From JANQPX01 sp039197065 (lineage in GTDB: Bacteria > Pseudomonadota > Alphaproteobacteria > Geminicoccales > Geminicoccaceae): DNA of 64,000 nucleotides. The notes beneath the pieces are model-generated. The model was given only the letters and a program-made list of their open reading frames with translations, was not told the origin of the DNA and did no database searches. Numbering within the stretch: position 1 is the first letter of the stretch; each line of letters opens with the position of its first letter. Position numbers and translations under genes: made by a program. The stretch lies in contig JBCCUL010000004.1 of NCBI GenBank assembly GCA_039197065.1, positions 1-64,000 of the forward strand. The letters run 5' to 3'. This document shows, one piece after another, positions 52,727-62,045 of this stretch.

Positions 52727-53745
52727 TCCGCCCCGGCCCCAAGAACCTTTTGACCGACGTTCCAGGCATCAAGGTAGGGAACGCCGAAGACCCAGATGCG
52801 CGAACGGGTGCGACGGTGATTTTGCCTGACGAGCGCAGCGTATGCGCCGTCGACGTTCGGGGCGGTGCGCCAGGCACACGCGAGACCGATGCGGGCGATC
52901 CCTCCTGTCTCGTCGACGAAGTCGATGCGATCGTGTTATCGGGCGGCTCGACCTTCGGCCTGCAAGCAGCTGACGGCGTCATGGGCTGGCTCGCCAAGCG
53001 TGGCCGAGGCTATGCGATCGGACCGGCGACATTGGTGCCGATCATACCATCCGCCATCCTCTTCGACCTTCTGAACGGCGGGAACAAGGATTGGGGTGAC
53101 GAACCGCTCTATCGGGAACTTGGCGTCAAGGCCTGCGAGAATGCGGACGAACGCTTCGCCCTGGGTAATGCCGGCGCTGGCTTCGGCGCAACGGTCGGCT
53201 TTGCGCCGCCGGATCAGATCAACGGCGGTCTCGGCAGTGCCTCCTTCGTGATCGAGACCAAAGGTCGGCCGCCTGTTACGGTCGCAGCGCTCGCCGCGGT
53301 CAATCCGGTAGGACACGTCCTGATGCCGGGCAGCGACCTCTTCTGGGCCTGGCCGTTCGAACAGCATGGCGAGTTCGGCGGACGACGGCCTAAGGATGAG
53401 ACTGCCCTCCCAGGGCTCGACGACCGCTTCCCGGGGGAGGTGGCCGGTAACACCACGCTTGTGGTGATCGCCACGGACGCATCCTTGAGCAAAGCCCAAG
53501 CCAGGCGGGTTGCGATCATGGCCCATGACGGCATCGCGCGTGCGATCAGGCCGGTGCATACGCCCTATGACGGCGATACGGTCTTCGTGCTTTCGACCGG
53601 AGATCAAACGCTTGAAGATCCGGTCGCTGATCTCGCGCGCATCGGCTCGCTCGCCGCTGACTGCACGGCGCGATCCATTGCTCGGGGCGTGTTTGAGGCA
53701 GACGACTTGGATCACATCCGATCTTATCGTAGCCTTAATCCGTAA
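52723..53745 (+). CDS. P1 family (DmpA-like) aminopeptidase
   Basis: A 340-residue N-terminal-nucleophile-type peptidase that is probably self-cleaved. The split site with nucleophile is in GEVAGNTTLVVIATDASLSK; other family motifs are LTDVPGIKVGNAEDPDARTG at the start, VLSGGSTFGLQAADGV and NAGAGFGATVG. DmpA-like enzymes release N-terminal L- or D-amino acids or act on beta-peptides. The start is GTG 52723, overlapping the M20 stop; an open extension to 52591 lies in the M20 gene and is rejected. Co-transcribed with the M20 enzyme and a binding protein. Confidence 0.92.
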   Translation: MIRPGPKNLLTDVPGIKVGNAEDPDARTGATVILPDERSVCAVDVRGGAPGTRETDAGDPSCLVDEVDAIVLSGGSTFGLQAADGVMGWLAKRGRGYAIGPATLVPIIPSAILFDLLNGGNKDWGDEPLYRELGVKACENADERFALGNAGAGFGATVGFAPPDQINGGLGSASFVIETKGRPPVTVAALAAVNPVGHVLMPGSDLFWAWPFEQHGEFGGRRPKDETALPGLDDRFPGEVAGNTTLVVIATDASLSKAQARRVAIMAHDGIARAIRPVHTPYDGDTVFVLSTGDQTLEDPVADLARIGSLAADCTARSIARGVFEADDLDHIRSYRSLNP

Positions 53746-53769
53746 ACTGACTTTGGTAAGGAAGACGTG

Positions 53770-55269
53770 ATGGCGATTTGGTCGAACCGCTCCGTTCTGG
53801 GTGCCGTGCTGGTCTTTGCGGCGAGCACTTTTCCAGCTGTCCAGCCCGTCTCGGCGGAAGACCGGATCAGAATCGGCTTGGTGCTGGAGCCCCCTCATCT
53901 CGATCCGACGGCAGGTGCCGCCGCTGCGATCGACGAGGTGGTCTACGCCAATGTCTTCGAAGGCCTGACCCGGATCGATCGGAACGGCACCGTTCAGCCC
54001 GGCCTCGCCGAAAGCTGGGTCGTCAGCGACGACGAGCTTGCCTATACATTCACGCTGCGACAGGGCGTTTCCTTCCACGACGGCAGTGCGCTCGATGCGG
54101 ACGACGTCGTGTTCTCCCTAGAACGCGCCATGGCCGAAGACAGCATCAATGCACAAAAAGGCCTGTTCGAACCGATCGCGTCGGTCGCGGCCGAGGATGC
54201 CAACGCTGTCATCATCACGCTGAAGCGCCCGACGGGCAATCTCCTCTTCAATCTCGGCTGGGGGGATGCCGTGATCGTGGCGCCGGAAAGTGCCGAGAGC
54301 AACAAAGCCCTTCCCATCGGCACCGGCCCCTTCAAATTCGACCGCTGGGTCCAGGGCGACCGCATCGAGCTCAAACGGAACGACGACTACTGGGGCGAAG
54401 CCGTCCAGCTCGAGCACGCCGTGTTTCAGGTGGTGCCTGATCCGGCGGCGGCTGTGGCGGCGATGATGGCCGGCGATCTCGATGCCTTCCCCAATTTTCC
54501 CGCACCGGAGAATATGATCCAGTTCGAAGCCGACCCGCGTTTCAAAGTCGAGATCGGCACGACCGAAGGCGAAACGATCCTCGCCATCAACAACGGTCGC
54601 CCGCCTCTGGACGACGTGCGCGTGCGCCGCGCCATCGCCCATGCGATCGATCGAAGCGCCATCATCGAGGGCGCCATGTTCGGTTATGGCACGCCGATCG
54701 GCAGCCACTTCGCGCCGCATCACCCGGCCTATGCCGACCTGACCGGCATGTACCCCCATGATCCCGAGAAGGCCAAAGCCCTGCTGGCCGAAGCCGGCCA
54801 CGGCGATGGTCTCGCCCTGACACTCAGGCTTCCGCCTCCCTCCTATGCGCGCCGCGGCGGCGAGATCATCGCAGCCCAGCTCGCAACGATCGGCATCGAC
54901 GCCGAGATCATACCGGTGGAATGGGCGCAGTGGCTGGAGCAGGTCTTCAAAGGCAAAGACTATGATCTGACCATCGTTTCCCACACCGAACCGATGGATA
55001 TCGAAATCTATGGCCGCGGCGCCGACTATTATTTCGACTATCAAAAACCTGAGTTCAAAGCGCTAATCGATGAGCTTGCCGAGACCGCGGACGAAGACGG
55101 GCGCAATGCGATCCTTACGGACGCCCAGACCATGCTTGCCGAGGATTCGGTGAACGCCTTCCTCTTCCAGCTCGCCAAGCACGGCGTCTGGAACGCCGAT
55201 CTCGACGGTCTCTGGGAAAACAGCCCCATCCAGGCCAATGACCTGACCGACGTTCGCTGGACCAACTGA
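53770..55269 (+). CDS. ABC transporter substrate-binding protein, family 5 (peptide)
   Basis: A 499-residue periplasmic solute-binding protein. The signal peptide ends near PVSA|EDRIRIG. The SBP family 5 signature is clear: PPHLDPTAGAAAAIDEVVYA, NVFEGLTRIDRNGTVQPGLAESWVV, then LRQGVSFHDGSALDADDVVF and the central VRRAIAHAIDRSAIIEGAMFG. It would deliver di- or oligopeptides to a permease. No permease or ATPase genes follow; the next gene is on the other strand. AAGGA lies 6-7 bases before ATG 53770. Together with the two peptidases upstream it forms a peptide-use operon. Confidence 0.93.
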   Translation: MAIWSNRSVLGAVLVFAASTFPAVQPVSAEDRIRIGLVLEPPHLDPTAGAAAAIDEVVYANVFEGLTRIDRNGTVQPGLAESWVVSDDELAYTFTLRQGVSFHDGSALDADDVVFSLERAMAEDSINAQKGLFEPIASVAAEDANAVIITLKRPTGNLLFNLGWGDAVIVAPESAESNKALPIGTGPFKFDRWVQGDRIELKRNDDYWGEAVQLEHAVFQVVPDPAAAVAAMMAGDLDAFPNFPAPENMIQFEADPRFKVEIGTTEGETILAINNGRPPLDDVRVRRAIAHAIDRSAIIEGAMFGYGTPIGSHFAPHHPAYADLTGMYPHDPEKAKALLAEAGHGDGLALTLRLPPPSYARRGGEIIAAQLATIGIDAEIIPVEWAQWLEQVFKGKDYDLTIVSHTEPMDIEIYGRGADYYFDYQKPEFKALIDELAETADEDGRNAILTDAQTMLAEDSVNAFLFQLAKHGVWNADLDGLWENSPIQANDLTDVRWTN

Positions 55270-55324
55270 GGTTGCTGGAAAGCTGACGAAAAAATCGATC
55301 CGGAACCGGACTGGGTCCGTGTGG

Positions 55325-56029
55325 TCAGTAAGCCTTCAACAACTGTCCATGTTGCGTGCAGCCCGCCTCGGCGAGATCGACGAAAATATCGGCGCGTTCT
55401 TTCGGCAGGGCCAACGTTGTCTTGTCTTCGCCAGGAAAAGCTTTGGCGCGAAGGCGGGTACGCATCGGTCCGGGGTCGACCATATTGACCCGAAGATCCG
55501 TCTTCGCCGTTTCCTCGGCATAGGTCATGACCAACGACTGGAGCGCGGCCTTGCTCGCCGCGTAGGCCCCGAAATAGGCTCGAGGCTCACTGCCGACATC
55601 AGCTGTGACGAAGATCGCCGATCCGGAGGGTGAGGCGCGCAGCAATGGATCGAGGGAGCGAATCAGACGGTAATTCGTGATCGTATTGATGGCCAGCGTG
55701 CGCTCGAAGGTTTTCGGATCGGTATGGGCGAGCGGTGAGAGAGCGCTGAGTTCGGCCGCATTGCCGATCAGCACATCCAGTCGCCCAAAGCGCTGAGCAA
55801 GAACGCCGCCGAGTTCGTCGACGGCTTCGCCCTGGGTCAGATCCTGCGGGACCAGCGTCGCCTCGCCGCCGGCAGCTCTGACCTGATCATCCACCTCTTC
55901 AAGACCGCCGGCAGTGCGCGCCACCAGGATGAGGCGTGCCCCTTCCTCAGCGAAACGAACAGCCAGCGCTGCGCCAAGCCCGCGCGAGGCGCCGGTCATC
56001 AGAACAAGCCTGCCTTCGAGCCTCCGCAA
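55325..56029 (-). CDS. SDR family oxidoreductase
   Basis: A 234-residue short-chain dehydrogenase. Cofactor binding is LVLMTGASRGLGAALAVRF at the start, NNAG is replaced by IGNAAELSALSP, and the catalytic Y-x3-K is YAASKAAL near residue 160; the proline-rich end NMVDPGPMRTRLRAKAFPGE is family-like. The start is TTG 56029, 2 bases after the purF stop, with GAGG 10 bases upstream inside purF. Last gene of the radA-cvpA-purF run. Substrate unknown; this pairing with purF recurs in Rhizobiales. Confidence 0.9.
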   Translation of the reverse strand: MRRLEGRLVLMTGASRGLGAALAVRFAEEGARLILVARTAGGLEEVDDQVRAAGGEATLVPQDLTQGEAVDELGGVLAQRFGRLDVLIGNAAELSALSPLAHTDPKTFERTLAINTITNYRLIRSLDPLLRASPSGSAIFVTADVGSEPRAYFGAYAASKAALQSLVMTYAEETAKTDLRVNMVDPGPMRTRLRAKAFPGEDKTTLALPKERADIFVDLAEAGCTQHGQLLKAY

Positions 56030-56031
56030 GA

Positions 56032-57495
56032 TCAGGCGTCCTCGAGCATGAACGAAAGTTGCGGTGTGCTCTCGCCGCTACCAACATCTTCGAGCGATGT
56101 CGGATAGTCTCCGCTGAAGCATGCATCGCAATATTGGGGCTGTGCGCTTTGTCGCTCCTCGCTGCCAACCGCGCGGTAAAGGCCGTCGAGGGAAATAAAG
56201 CCGAGACTATCAACGCCGATCATGTCGGCCATGGTCTCGATATCGTTTTGTGCCGCCAGCAACTGACTGCGCTCCGGCGTATCGACACCGTAGTAGCAGG
56301 AATGCCGGGTCGGCGGGCTGGCGATCCGCATATGCACTTCGCTGGCGCCGGCCTGACGGATCATGGTCACGATCTTGGTGGAGGTCGTGCCGCGCACGAT
56401 GGAGTCGTCGATCAGGACAACCCGTTTGCCGGCGACGGTCGCCCGGTTGGCGTTGTGTTTAAGCTTGACCCCGAAATGACGGATCTGATCCGACGGTTCG
56501 ATGAAGGTACGGCCGACATAGTGGTTGCGGATGAGGCCAAGCTCGAAGGGCAGACCGGCCGCCTGGGCATAACCGATCGCTGCCGGCACGCCTGAATCGG
56601 GCACCGGGATCACGATATCGGCGGGCGCTGCGTTCTCCGCCGCGAGCTGGGCGCCGATCCGTTTCCTGACCTCGTAAACGCCTTCTTTTTCGACCACGCT
56701 GTCGGGTCGCGCGAAATAGACATATTCGAAGATGCAAAAGCGGGATGGGGCTTTCGGGAACAGTTGCCGGCTTTCCACCTTGTCCCGCGTCGCGATCACC
56801 ATTTCGCCGGGTTCGATATCACGGATGAAGGTCGCCCCCATGATATCAAGGGCACAGCTTTCCGAAGTGAGGATCGTTGCCCCATCCAGTTCGCCAAGGA
56901 CCAGGGGCCGCACCCCCAGCGGATCGCGCACGCCTAAAAGCATGTCGTTGGACATTGCCACCAGAGCGTAAGCGCCCTCCAAATGCAGCAGCGCATCGCT
57001 GAGACGATCGACGACACTCGGCTTTCTCGAGCGTGCGATGAGGTGAATGATCACCTCGGTATCTGACGTCGATTGAAATAGACAGCCGCGTTCAACCAGT
57101 CGCCGTCGCAAACTGACCGCGTTGGTCAGATTGCCGTTATGTCCGAGCGCCAGGCCTCCGAAGGCAAAATCGCCGAACAGCGGCTGAACATTCCGAAGCC
57201 TGTCGCCGCCTGTGGTGGAGTAGCGATTGTGGCCAATCGCCATCGAGCCTGGCAGCGCTTGGATGACGTCTTCACTGCTGAAATTGTCACCCACCAGGCC
57301 GAGCGCTCGATGGCTGTAGAAGTTCGAGCCGTCGGTCGTGACAATGCCTGCTCCCTCCTGGCCGCGATGCTGCAGCGCATGGAGACCCAGAACGGTGTGC
57401 GCAGCTGCTTCATCATGACCGATGATACCGAACACGCCGCATTCTTCATGCAGCTTGTCGTCATCGCCAGAGCCCATGCGCCAGATGGTGGTCAT
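56032..57495 (-). CDS. purF: Amidophosphoribosyltransferase
   Basis: First committed enzyme of purine synthesis, which makes phosphoribosylamine from PRPP and glutamine. The 487-residue chain has a short propeptide before the N-terminal nucleophile in LHEECGVFGIIGHD (Cys near residue 19), the glutaminase motifs HRGQEGAG and IGHNRYSTTGG, and the PRPP loop VVLIDDSIVRGTTS. Four cysteines at the positions of the Bacillus-type [4Fe-4S] cluster are present: CIFEYVYFARPDS, HSCYYGVD and YCDACFSGDYPT. So this is the Fe-S, propeptide-processed class. Followed by an SDR gene after 2 bases. Confidence 0.97.
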   Translation of the reverse strand: MTTIWRMGSGDDDKLHEECGVFGIIGHDEAAAHTVLGLHALQHRGQEGAGIVTTDGSNFYSHRALGLVGDNFSSEDVIQALPGSMAIGHNRYSTTGGDRLRNVQPLFGDFAFGGLALGHNGNLTNAVSLRRRLVERGCLFQSTSDTEVIIHLIARSRKPSVVDRLSDALLHLEGAYALVAMSNDMLLGVRDPLGVRPLVLGELDGATILTSESCALDIMGATFIRDIEPGEMVIATRDKVESRQLFPKAPSRFCIFEYVYFARPDSVVEKEGVYEVRKRIGAQLAAENAAPADIVIPVPDSGVPAAIGYAQAAGLPFELGLIRNHYVGRTFIEPSDQIRHFGVKLKHNANRATVAGKRVVLIDDSIVRGTTSTKIVTMIRQAGASEVHMRIASPPTRHSCYYGVDTPERSQLLAAQNDIETMADMIGVDSLGFISLDGLYRAVGSEERQSAQPQYCDACFSGDYPTSLEDVGSGESTPQLSFMLEDA

Positions 57496-57511
57496 CGGCG
57501 GATTCGCCTTT

Positions 57512-58147
57512 TCATTGTCGCCCGGGGTCTTCTGCTATGTCCCCGTCGAGCGGTTGTTCCGGTTCTTCGGTAATCGGCGTTGCCAATGTTTCCGCCGCTG
57601 CAGGCCGGCCTCCCAGAGCTCCATCCGACGCTGTTTGCCAATTGTCGGCATTCAGCATGTCCTCAGGCACCCAGCTCGCCAGCAACTCAGCGCCATCGCG
57701 CACATAAGGCAGAAATTGCGCTTCCTTGATCCAGGCGGGATGATTCTCGGGAATATTAACAAGGCTAAGCCCAAGATAGGCAAGGCTGACGAGCAAAGCG
57801 CCACGAGCAAAGCCGTAGCCAGCGCCGAGAATTCGGTCAAGGGAGCCCAGCATGCCGGTGGGCACGGTGTCGGCGATCACCATGGCGACGATCTTCAAAC
57901 AGATAAGCGGCGCTAAAAAGACAACGATCAATGTGATCGCGTCACCGATCCAGACATTTGGGATATACCCGCCTATCAATGCTCGAAGTTCAGGAAATGC
58001 GACATAGGCGATCAGGGCCGAAAGGACCCAAACGACGATCGAAAGGCTCTCGCGCACCAAACCTCGCACCAGAGCCAGAAGGCCGGAAACACCGACCACG
58101 AAAAGAACGGCCATGTCGAAAATTGTCAAAGACGTCTCTGGCATCAT
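57512..58147 (-). CDS. cvpA: CvpA family membrane protein
   Basis: A 211-residue inner-membrane protein of the CvpA / colicin V production family. Four to five hydrophobic helices are seen: MAVLFVVGVSGLLALVRG, LSIVVWVLSALIAYVAFPEL, a third ITLIVVFLAPLICLKIVAMV, and a final LGAGYGFARGALLVSLAYL with the family motif. A polar tail follows. The start ATG overlaps the radA stop (ATGA). It sits between radA and purF, the usual place in Rhizobiales; CvpA and PurF are linked in many proteobacteria. Exact role unknown. Confidence 0.92.
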   Translation of the reverse strand: MMPETSLTIFDMAVLFVVGVSGLLALVRGLVRESLSIVVWVLSALIAYVAFPELRALIGGYIPNVWIGDAITLIVVFLAPLICLKIVAMVIADTVPTGMLGSLDRILGAGYGFARGALLVSLAYLGLSLVNIPENHPAWIKEAQFLPYVRDGAELLASWVPEDMLNADNWQTASDGALGGRPAAAETLATPITEEPEQPLDGDIAEDPGRQ

Positions 58148-59538
58148 TCAACCCACTGTCTAGCGTCGGCTTCCCCGAACACCTCGACCAGCTGTCCTAA
58201 GCGTTTCACATAGTTTTTTTGCAATAAATTCATGTCGCTCTTCCGGTCTGACAACCGGCGTGATTCGGGCAGGACCGCCCTCTCGAAGCCGAGCTTTTGG
58301 GCTTCCTTCATTCTGGACTGCATATGCCCAACCGCCCGAACTTCTCCAGCGAGCCCGACCTCACCAAAGAACACCGTCGCCTCAGGCACAGGCCGATCAA
58401 GCATGGACGAAATCAACGCCGCGGCGACTGCCAGATCAGCGCCCGGCTCATTGATGCGCAGACCACCTGCGACGTTCAGATAGACGTCACGATCGCCCAT
58501 GGCAAGTCCGCATCGCGCTTCCAGCACGGCCAGTAGCATGGCAAGCCTTGCTGAATCCCAACCGACAACGGTGCGCCGCGGCGAGCCTGGCGGGCTGGTA
58601 CCGACGAGCGCCTGGATTTCGACGAGCAGCGGGCGCGAGCCTTCCATCCCCGCAAAGACCGCCGCACCGGACACATCGGCGTCCCGATCCTGAAGGAAGA
58701 GAGATGATGGATTGGGGACTTCGAGGAGACCTTCGTCAGCCATCTCGAAAACACCGATCTCATTGGCCGCCCCAAACCGGTTCTTGACGGCGCGGAGGAT
58801 GCGAAACTGCAGGCCGCGATCGCCTTCGAAATAGAGGACGGCATCGACCATGTGCTCCAGCAGCCTCGGCCCCGCGATCTGACCGTCCTTGGTGACATGT
58901 CCGATTAGGAAGAGCGCCGTTCCCCGCCGTTTGGCGAAACGGATCAATTCATGAGCGCTGGTGCGCAGCTGAGTTACCGTACCGGGAGCGCTTTCGATGT
59001 TGTCGACGAACATAGTCTGAATCGAATCGATCACCAGCAGGTCAGGCGCGTCACTATTGTCGAAGGTCTCGATGATGTCGCCGACGGAAATCGCTGCACC
59101 CAGCTGCAACGGAGCTTGCTGGAGTCCGAGGCGCCTTGCACGCAGCTGCACCTGATCGATCGACTCCTCGCCACTTACATAAGCGACCGACAAACCACGA
59201 GAGGCAAGAGCGCTACTTGCCTGCAAGACGATGGTGGACTTGCCAATACCGGGATCACCGCCGATCAGAATGGCGGAACCTTTGACCAGTCCACCGCCTA
59301 GGACACGGTCCAGCTCGTCGATCCCGGTCGCCAGTCGATCAGGCGCCTCCCTGGAGCCATCAAGATCTACGAGGTCAATCGCCCTTCCAGCGCCCGTCTT
59401 AAGGCCTTTTGGCACTGCCTTCGGAACGTTTTTTTCGGCGAGCGCATTCCATTCACCACAGCCGTCGCAGCGCCCGGCCCATTTAGCGTGCTCGGTTCCA
59501 CAATGCTTGCAGACGAAGCGTTGCTCGACGCGTGCCAT
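58144..59538 (-). CDS. radA: DNA repair protein RadA
   Basis: A 464-residue RecA-like ATPase that helps branch migration during recombinational repair. The N-terminal zinc finger is FVCKHCGTEHAKWAGRCDGC, followed by the ATPase domain with Walker A GGDPGIGKSTI, LLVIDSIQTMF as Walker B, and the RadA-specific KNRFG motif in AVKNRFGAANEIG. The C-terminal Lon-like domain ends the chain. The start is ATG 59538, just before the zinc finger; the open frame to 59694 adds non-family residues. Coupled to cvpA by an ATGA overlap. Confidence 0.96.
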   Translation of the reverse strand: MARVEQRFVCKHCGTEHAKWAGRCDGCGEWNALAEKNVPKAVPKGLKTGAGRAIDLVDLDGSREAPDRLATGIDELDRVLGGGLVKGSAILIGGDPGIGKSTIVLQASSALASRGLSVAYVSGEESIDQVQLRARRLGLQQAPLQLGAAISVGDIIETFDNSDAPDLLVIDSIQTMFVDNIESAPGTVTQLRTSAHELIRFAKRRGTALFLIGHVTKDGQIAGPRLLEHMVDAVLYFEGDRGLQFRILRAVKNRFGAANEIGVFEMADEGLLEVPNPSSLFLQDRDADVSGAAVFAGMEGSRPLLVEIQALVGTSPPGSPRRTVVGWDSARLAMLLAVLEARCGLAMGDRDVYLNVAGGLRINEPGADLAVAAALISSMLDRPVPEATVFFGEVGLAGEVRAVGHMQSRMKEAQKLGFERAVLPESRRLSDRKSDMNLLQKNYVKRLGQLVEVFGEADARQWVE

Positions 59539-59753
59539 CTTCAGACCAGACCGATGTCGTTTAGCTCTGTATGCATCGGCAACTTCCCGATCGTTTTCAT
59601 GCAGACAGCCTGATAGCATCTGCACATCGACAGGAGAACCGTGTGCTGGGCCGCGCGCGGCCTGGACATCAACCTTTCCGGCTTCGACGTTCATATTTAT
59701 GCGATTCCGGCTTTTGAGCGGCTAAGGCAGTGCGCCTAAGCAACCCAAAATCG

Positions 59754-61937
59754 TTAGGCCGTCTCATAGGCAGGGCCATGTTCACGGTATTTTTCCGACC
59801 AGACTGCGGAATCGACAAAACCTCGCCCGATCCTATCGATTTCAGCCAATTCCTCACCGTGATCGACGACGTCGGCGAGCGCTGCAACAACCTTTAAATC
59901 ATAGCGTTGCCCATTGTTCGCGAGATGGTACAGCACCTTTCCAGCGCTCATATGATCTCGGTAGGAACGAGGCGCTGTCCGAGCGCAGAACACATCGACC
60001 ACGCCGAGAATACGCGCACTCAGACTAATCTGATCACCCGCCAGCCCATCAGGATATCCGCTGCCATCCAGCCTTTCATGCATGCTGCCCAGAATATCGA
60101 CGACCGGAAGATCGAAGTCGATATGTTTGAGGATACCGACGGCATGGAGAATATGTTCCCGCATGGTCGCCTCTTCCTCAGCAGTATGCCTGTCTGGCTT
60201 GGTCAGGACATCATCGGGTGTGAAGATCTTGCCGATCTGCGATAGCGATGCGGCAAGGGCGAGACAGCCAAGGTCATCATGAGAAAGCTCAAGCTTCCTG
60301 CCAACGGCTAGCGCACGCATTCGAACGCGGCCTGTATGGCCAAGAAGGAAGGGATCTCGAAGTTCAATCGCTCGAATGAGGGCATTGACGGTTTGCGTGA
60401 CTGAGGAAAGGCGTCGACGACGCTCTGCAACAAGCTCCGTATGATCACGAACAACGTGAACGGTGCCTTCTATACGGCCATCGGCGGTGAGCATTTTTGA
60501 GCTTCGCGCCGAAACGATGCGCTGGTCACCATCGATCTCGATCACGTCGAACATATCCGCATTGGACAAACCGAGGGGATCATCTTCCGGCGTGTGAGCA
60601 GGTGATCGGTCCTTGATGATGTCGCTCCAGGTCTTTCCAGGTTCCGACAATGCCGATCGACCGACTACGGTCTCGAACGCTGGATTGGCGTAGATGAGCT
60701 TTCCGTCTGGGGCACTGACGGTCAGCCAGTCGCCAATCGACGTCGTCACCGATTGCAGAAACTGACGATGATGTTCGACATTTTGGCCATGAGCTCTGTA
60801 CAAATGGACAAGTTGGCGATGATGGTTGCGCCCGTGACGCCACCAAAGGGCGGAAAAAGCGGCCGTCAGCGCAAAGGCGGCCAACAAGGAGAGACTAGCG
60901 ACGATCTTTACAAAGTCATGTACCGGCGTAAGAGCGGCCCTGGCATCAAGGGCGTGATATAGTGTCCAGGGAACGCCCTGAACCGGTTCGCCGAGCGAGA
61001 AGACCGGCGCACCCTGATCACGACGCTGAAATGCTGCTGAACTTCCCGGCGCAAGGGCTTCAACCGGCTGATTACGCCTGATCTCTATGCCTTCTGGCGT
61101 CATTCGAATTCGCTCGATGATGCCATCACGTCTTTGGAGAAGGGCGATGTTTTCTCGATCGGGAGCGGAAAGCCGATTGGCGAGAACATCTTCCAGGATG
61201 GGCCCGATCGGTAATGTCATGACGAGAACAGCTGACGGCATCGATGCTATCTCGTTTTCTGTCTGGGCTGCGGGAAAAGCGATCATGACATCGACAACGA
61301 CGGAGCCCTTCTGATCGCCAAGCATCCGGATCGGCGATATCATGATGCTTTCATCAAGCGGCATGTCCTCGACTTGCCGCATGAGGCCGGCAACGGGTAG
61401 CGGCGGCCCGGAACTGCTGATCAATGTCGAACCATCAACGCGCAGCACTGCTGCACGCAGCAGATCGTTCTGTCGTGCAAAATCCGCCATCAGCTGGCGG
61501 AAGTAGGGCCGTTGGTCCTGCAGTGATCTCGGCAGAGGAGATCCGGTCGGCTGAAGCGTGAGATCGGTGACGAATAGTCGAAAGACGTGGGACTCCGTCA
61601 GTCTACGGCTCGTCGAAATCTGGACCTTCAGCCAAGTATGAAGAACCTTCACACGTCCCTCGACAGACTCGCGAAGACGTTTTTCTTCCGCACTCAAAAG
61701 CGAGGTTTTCTTGTCTTCGGCGACAATCACAACCAGGACGGTCGCCAGCATTGCCAGAAAAATGAGTACAAAGCCGAAAAGTCCGAACCAGCGCCACGGC
61801 TTGGGTTGCGCCGGCGGAGGCAAATCTCCGAGGCCGAGGGGATTTCCGTCTGTCACATGGCCATGTTCCGACCCGTAACGTTGATCCGCCTCCTCATAGC
61901 TCTCACCTGGTTGCCATTGATGGCCATTCCGCATCAT
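59754..61937 (-). CDS. Membrane sensor with PAS and degenerate HD-GYP domain
   Basis: A 727-residue two-helix membrane receptor. A first helix near residues 50-72 (FGLFGFVLIFLAMLATVLVV), a periplasmic Cache-like sensor up to ~340, a second helix near 345-365, a PAS domain at ~400-510 and an HD-GYP-like domain at ~530-700. In the last, HTGRVRMRA and HERLDGSGYPDGL (His620) are kept, but the diagnostic metal-binding HD pair is missing: the sequence is LSQIGKIF (Ser566-Gln567) instead of HDIGKI. That should abolish or alter c-di-GMP phosphodiesterase activity, leaving a binding or signalling role. It is next to radA and upstream of flagellar genes. Confidence 0.85.
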   Translation of the reverse strand: MMRNGHQWQPGESYEEADQRYGSEHGHVTDGNPLGLGDLPPPAQPKPWRWFGLFGFVLIFLAMLATVLVVIVAEDKKTSLLSAEEKRLRESVEGRVKVLHTWLKVQISTSRRLTESHVFRLFVTDLTLQPTGSPLPRSLQDQRPYFRQLMADFARQNDLLRAAVLRVDGSTLISSSGPPLPVAGLMRQVEDMPLDESIMISPIRMLGDQKGSVVVDVMIAFPAAQTENEIASMPSAVLVMTLPIGPILEDVLANRLSAPDRENIALLQRRDGIIERIRMTPEGIEIRRNQPVEALAPGSSAAFQRRDQGAPVFSLGEPVQGVPWTLYHALDARAALTPVHDFVKIVASLSLLAAFALTAAFSALWWRHGRNHHRQLVHLYRAHGQNVEHHRQFLQSVTTSIGDWLTVSAPDGKLIYANPAFETVVGRSALSEPGKTWSDIIKDRSPAHTPEDDPLGLSNADMFDVIEIDGDQRIVSARSSKMLTADGRIEGTVHVVRDHTELVAERRRRLSSVTQTVNALIRAIELRDPFLLGHTGRVRMRALAVGRKLELSHDDLGCLALAASLSQIGKIFTPDDVLTKPDRHTAEEEATMREHILHAVGILKHIDFDLPVVDILGSMHERLDGSGYPDGLAGDQISLSARILGVVDVFCARTAPRSYRDHMSAGKVLYHLANNGQRYDLKVVAALADVVDHGEELAEIDRIGRGFVDSAVWSEKYREHGPAYETA

Positions 61938-62045
61938 CTGCCAGTCCCGTCACCGCTGCAACGTGACCCCCAAATCGGCATTCCTCCAACGTCATATCAG
62001 GCTTTCTTGTTTCGTCAGTCTTAAGCGATCGCGGTAAATAATTCG

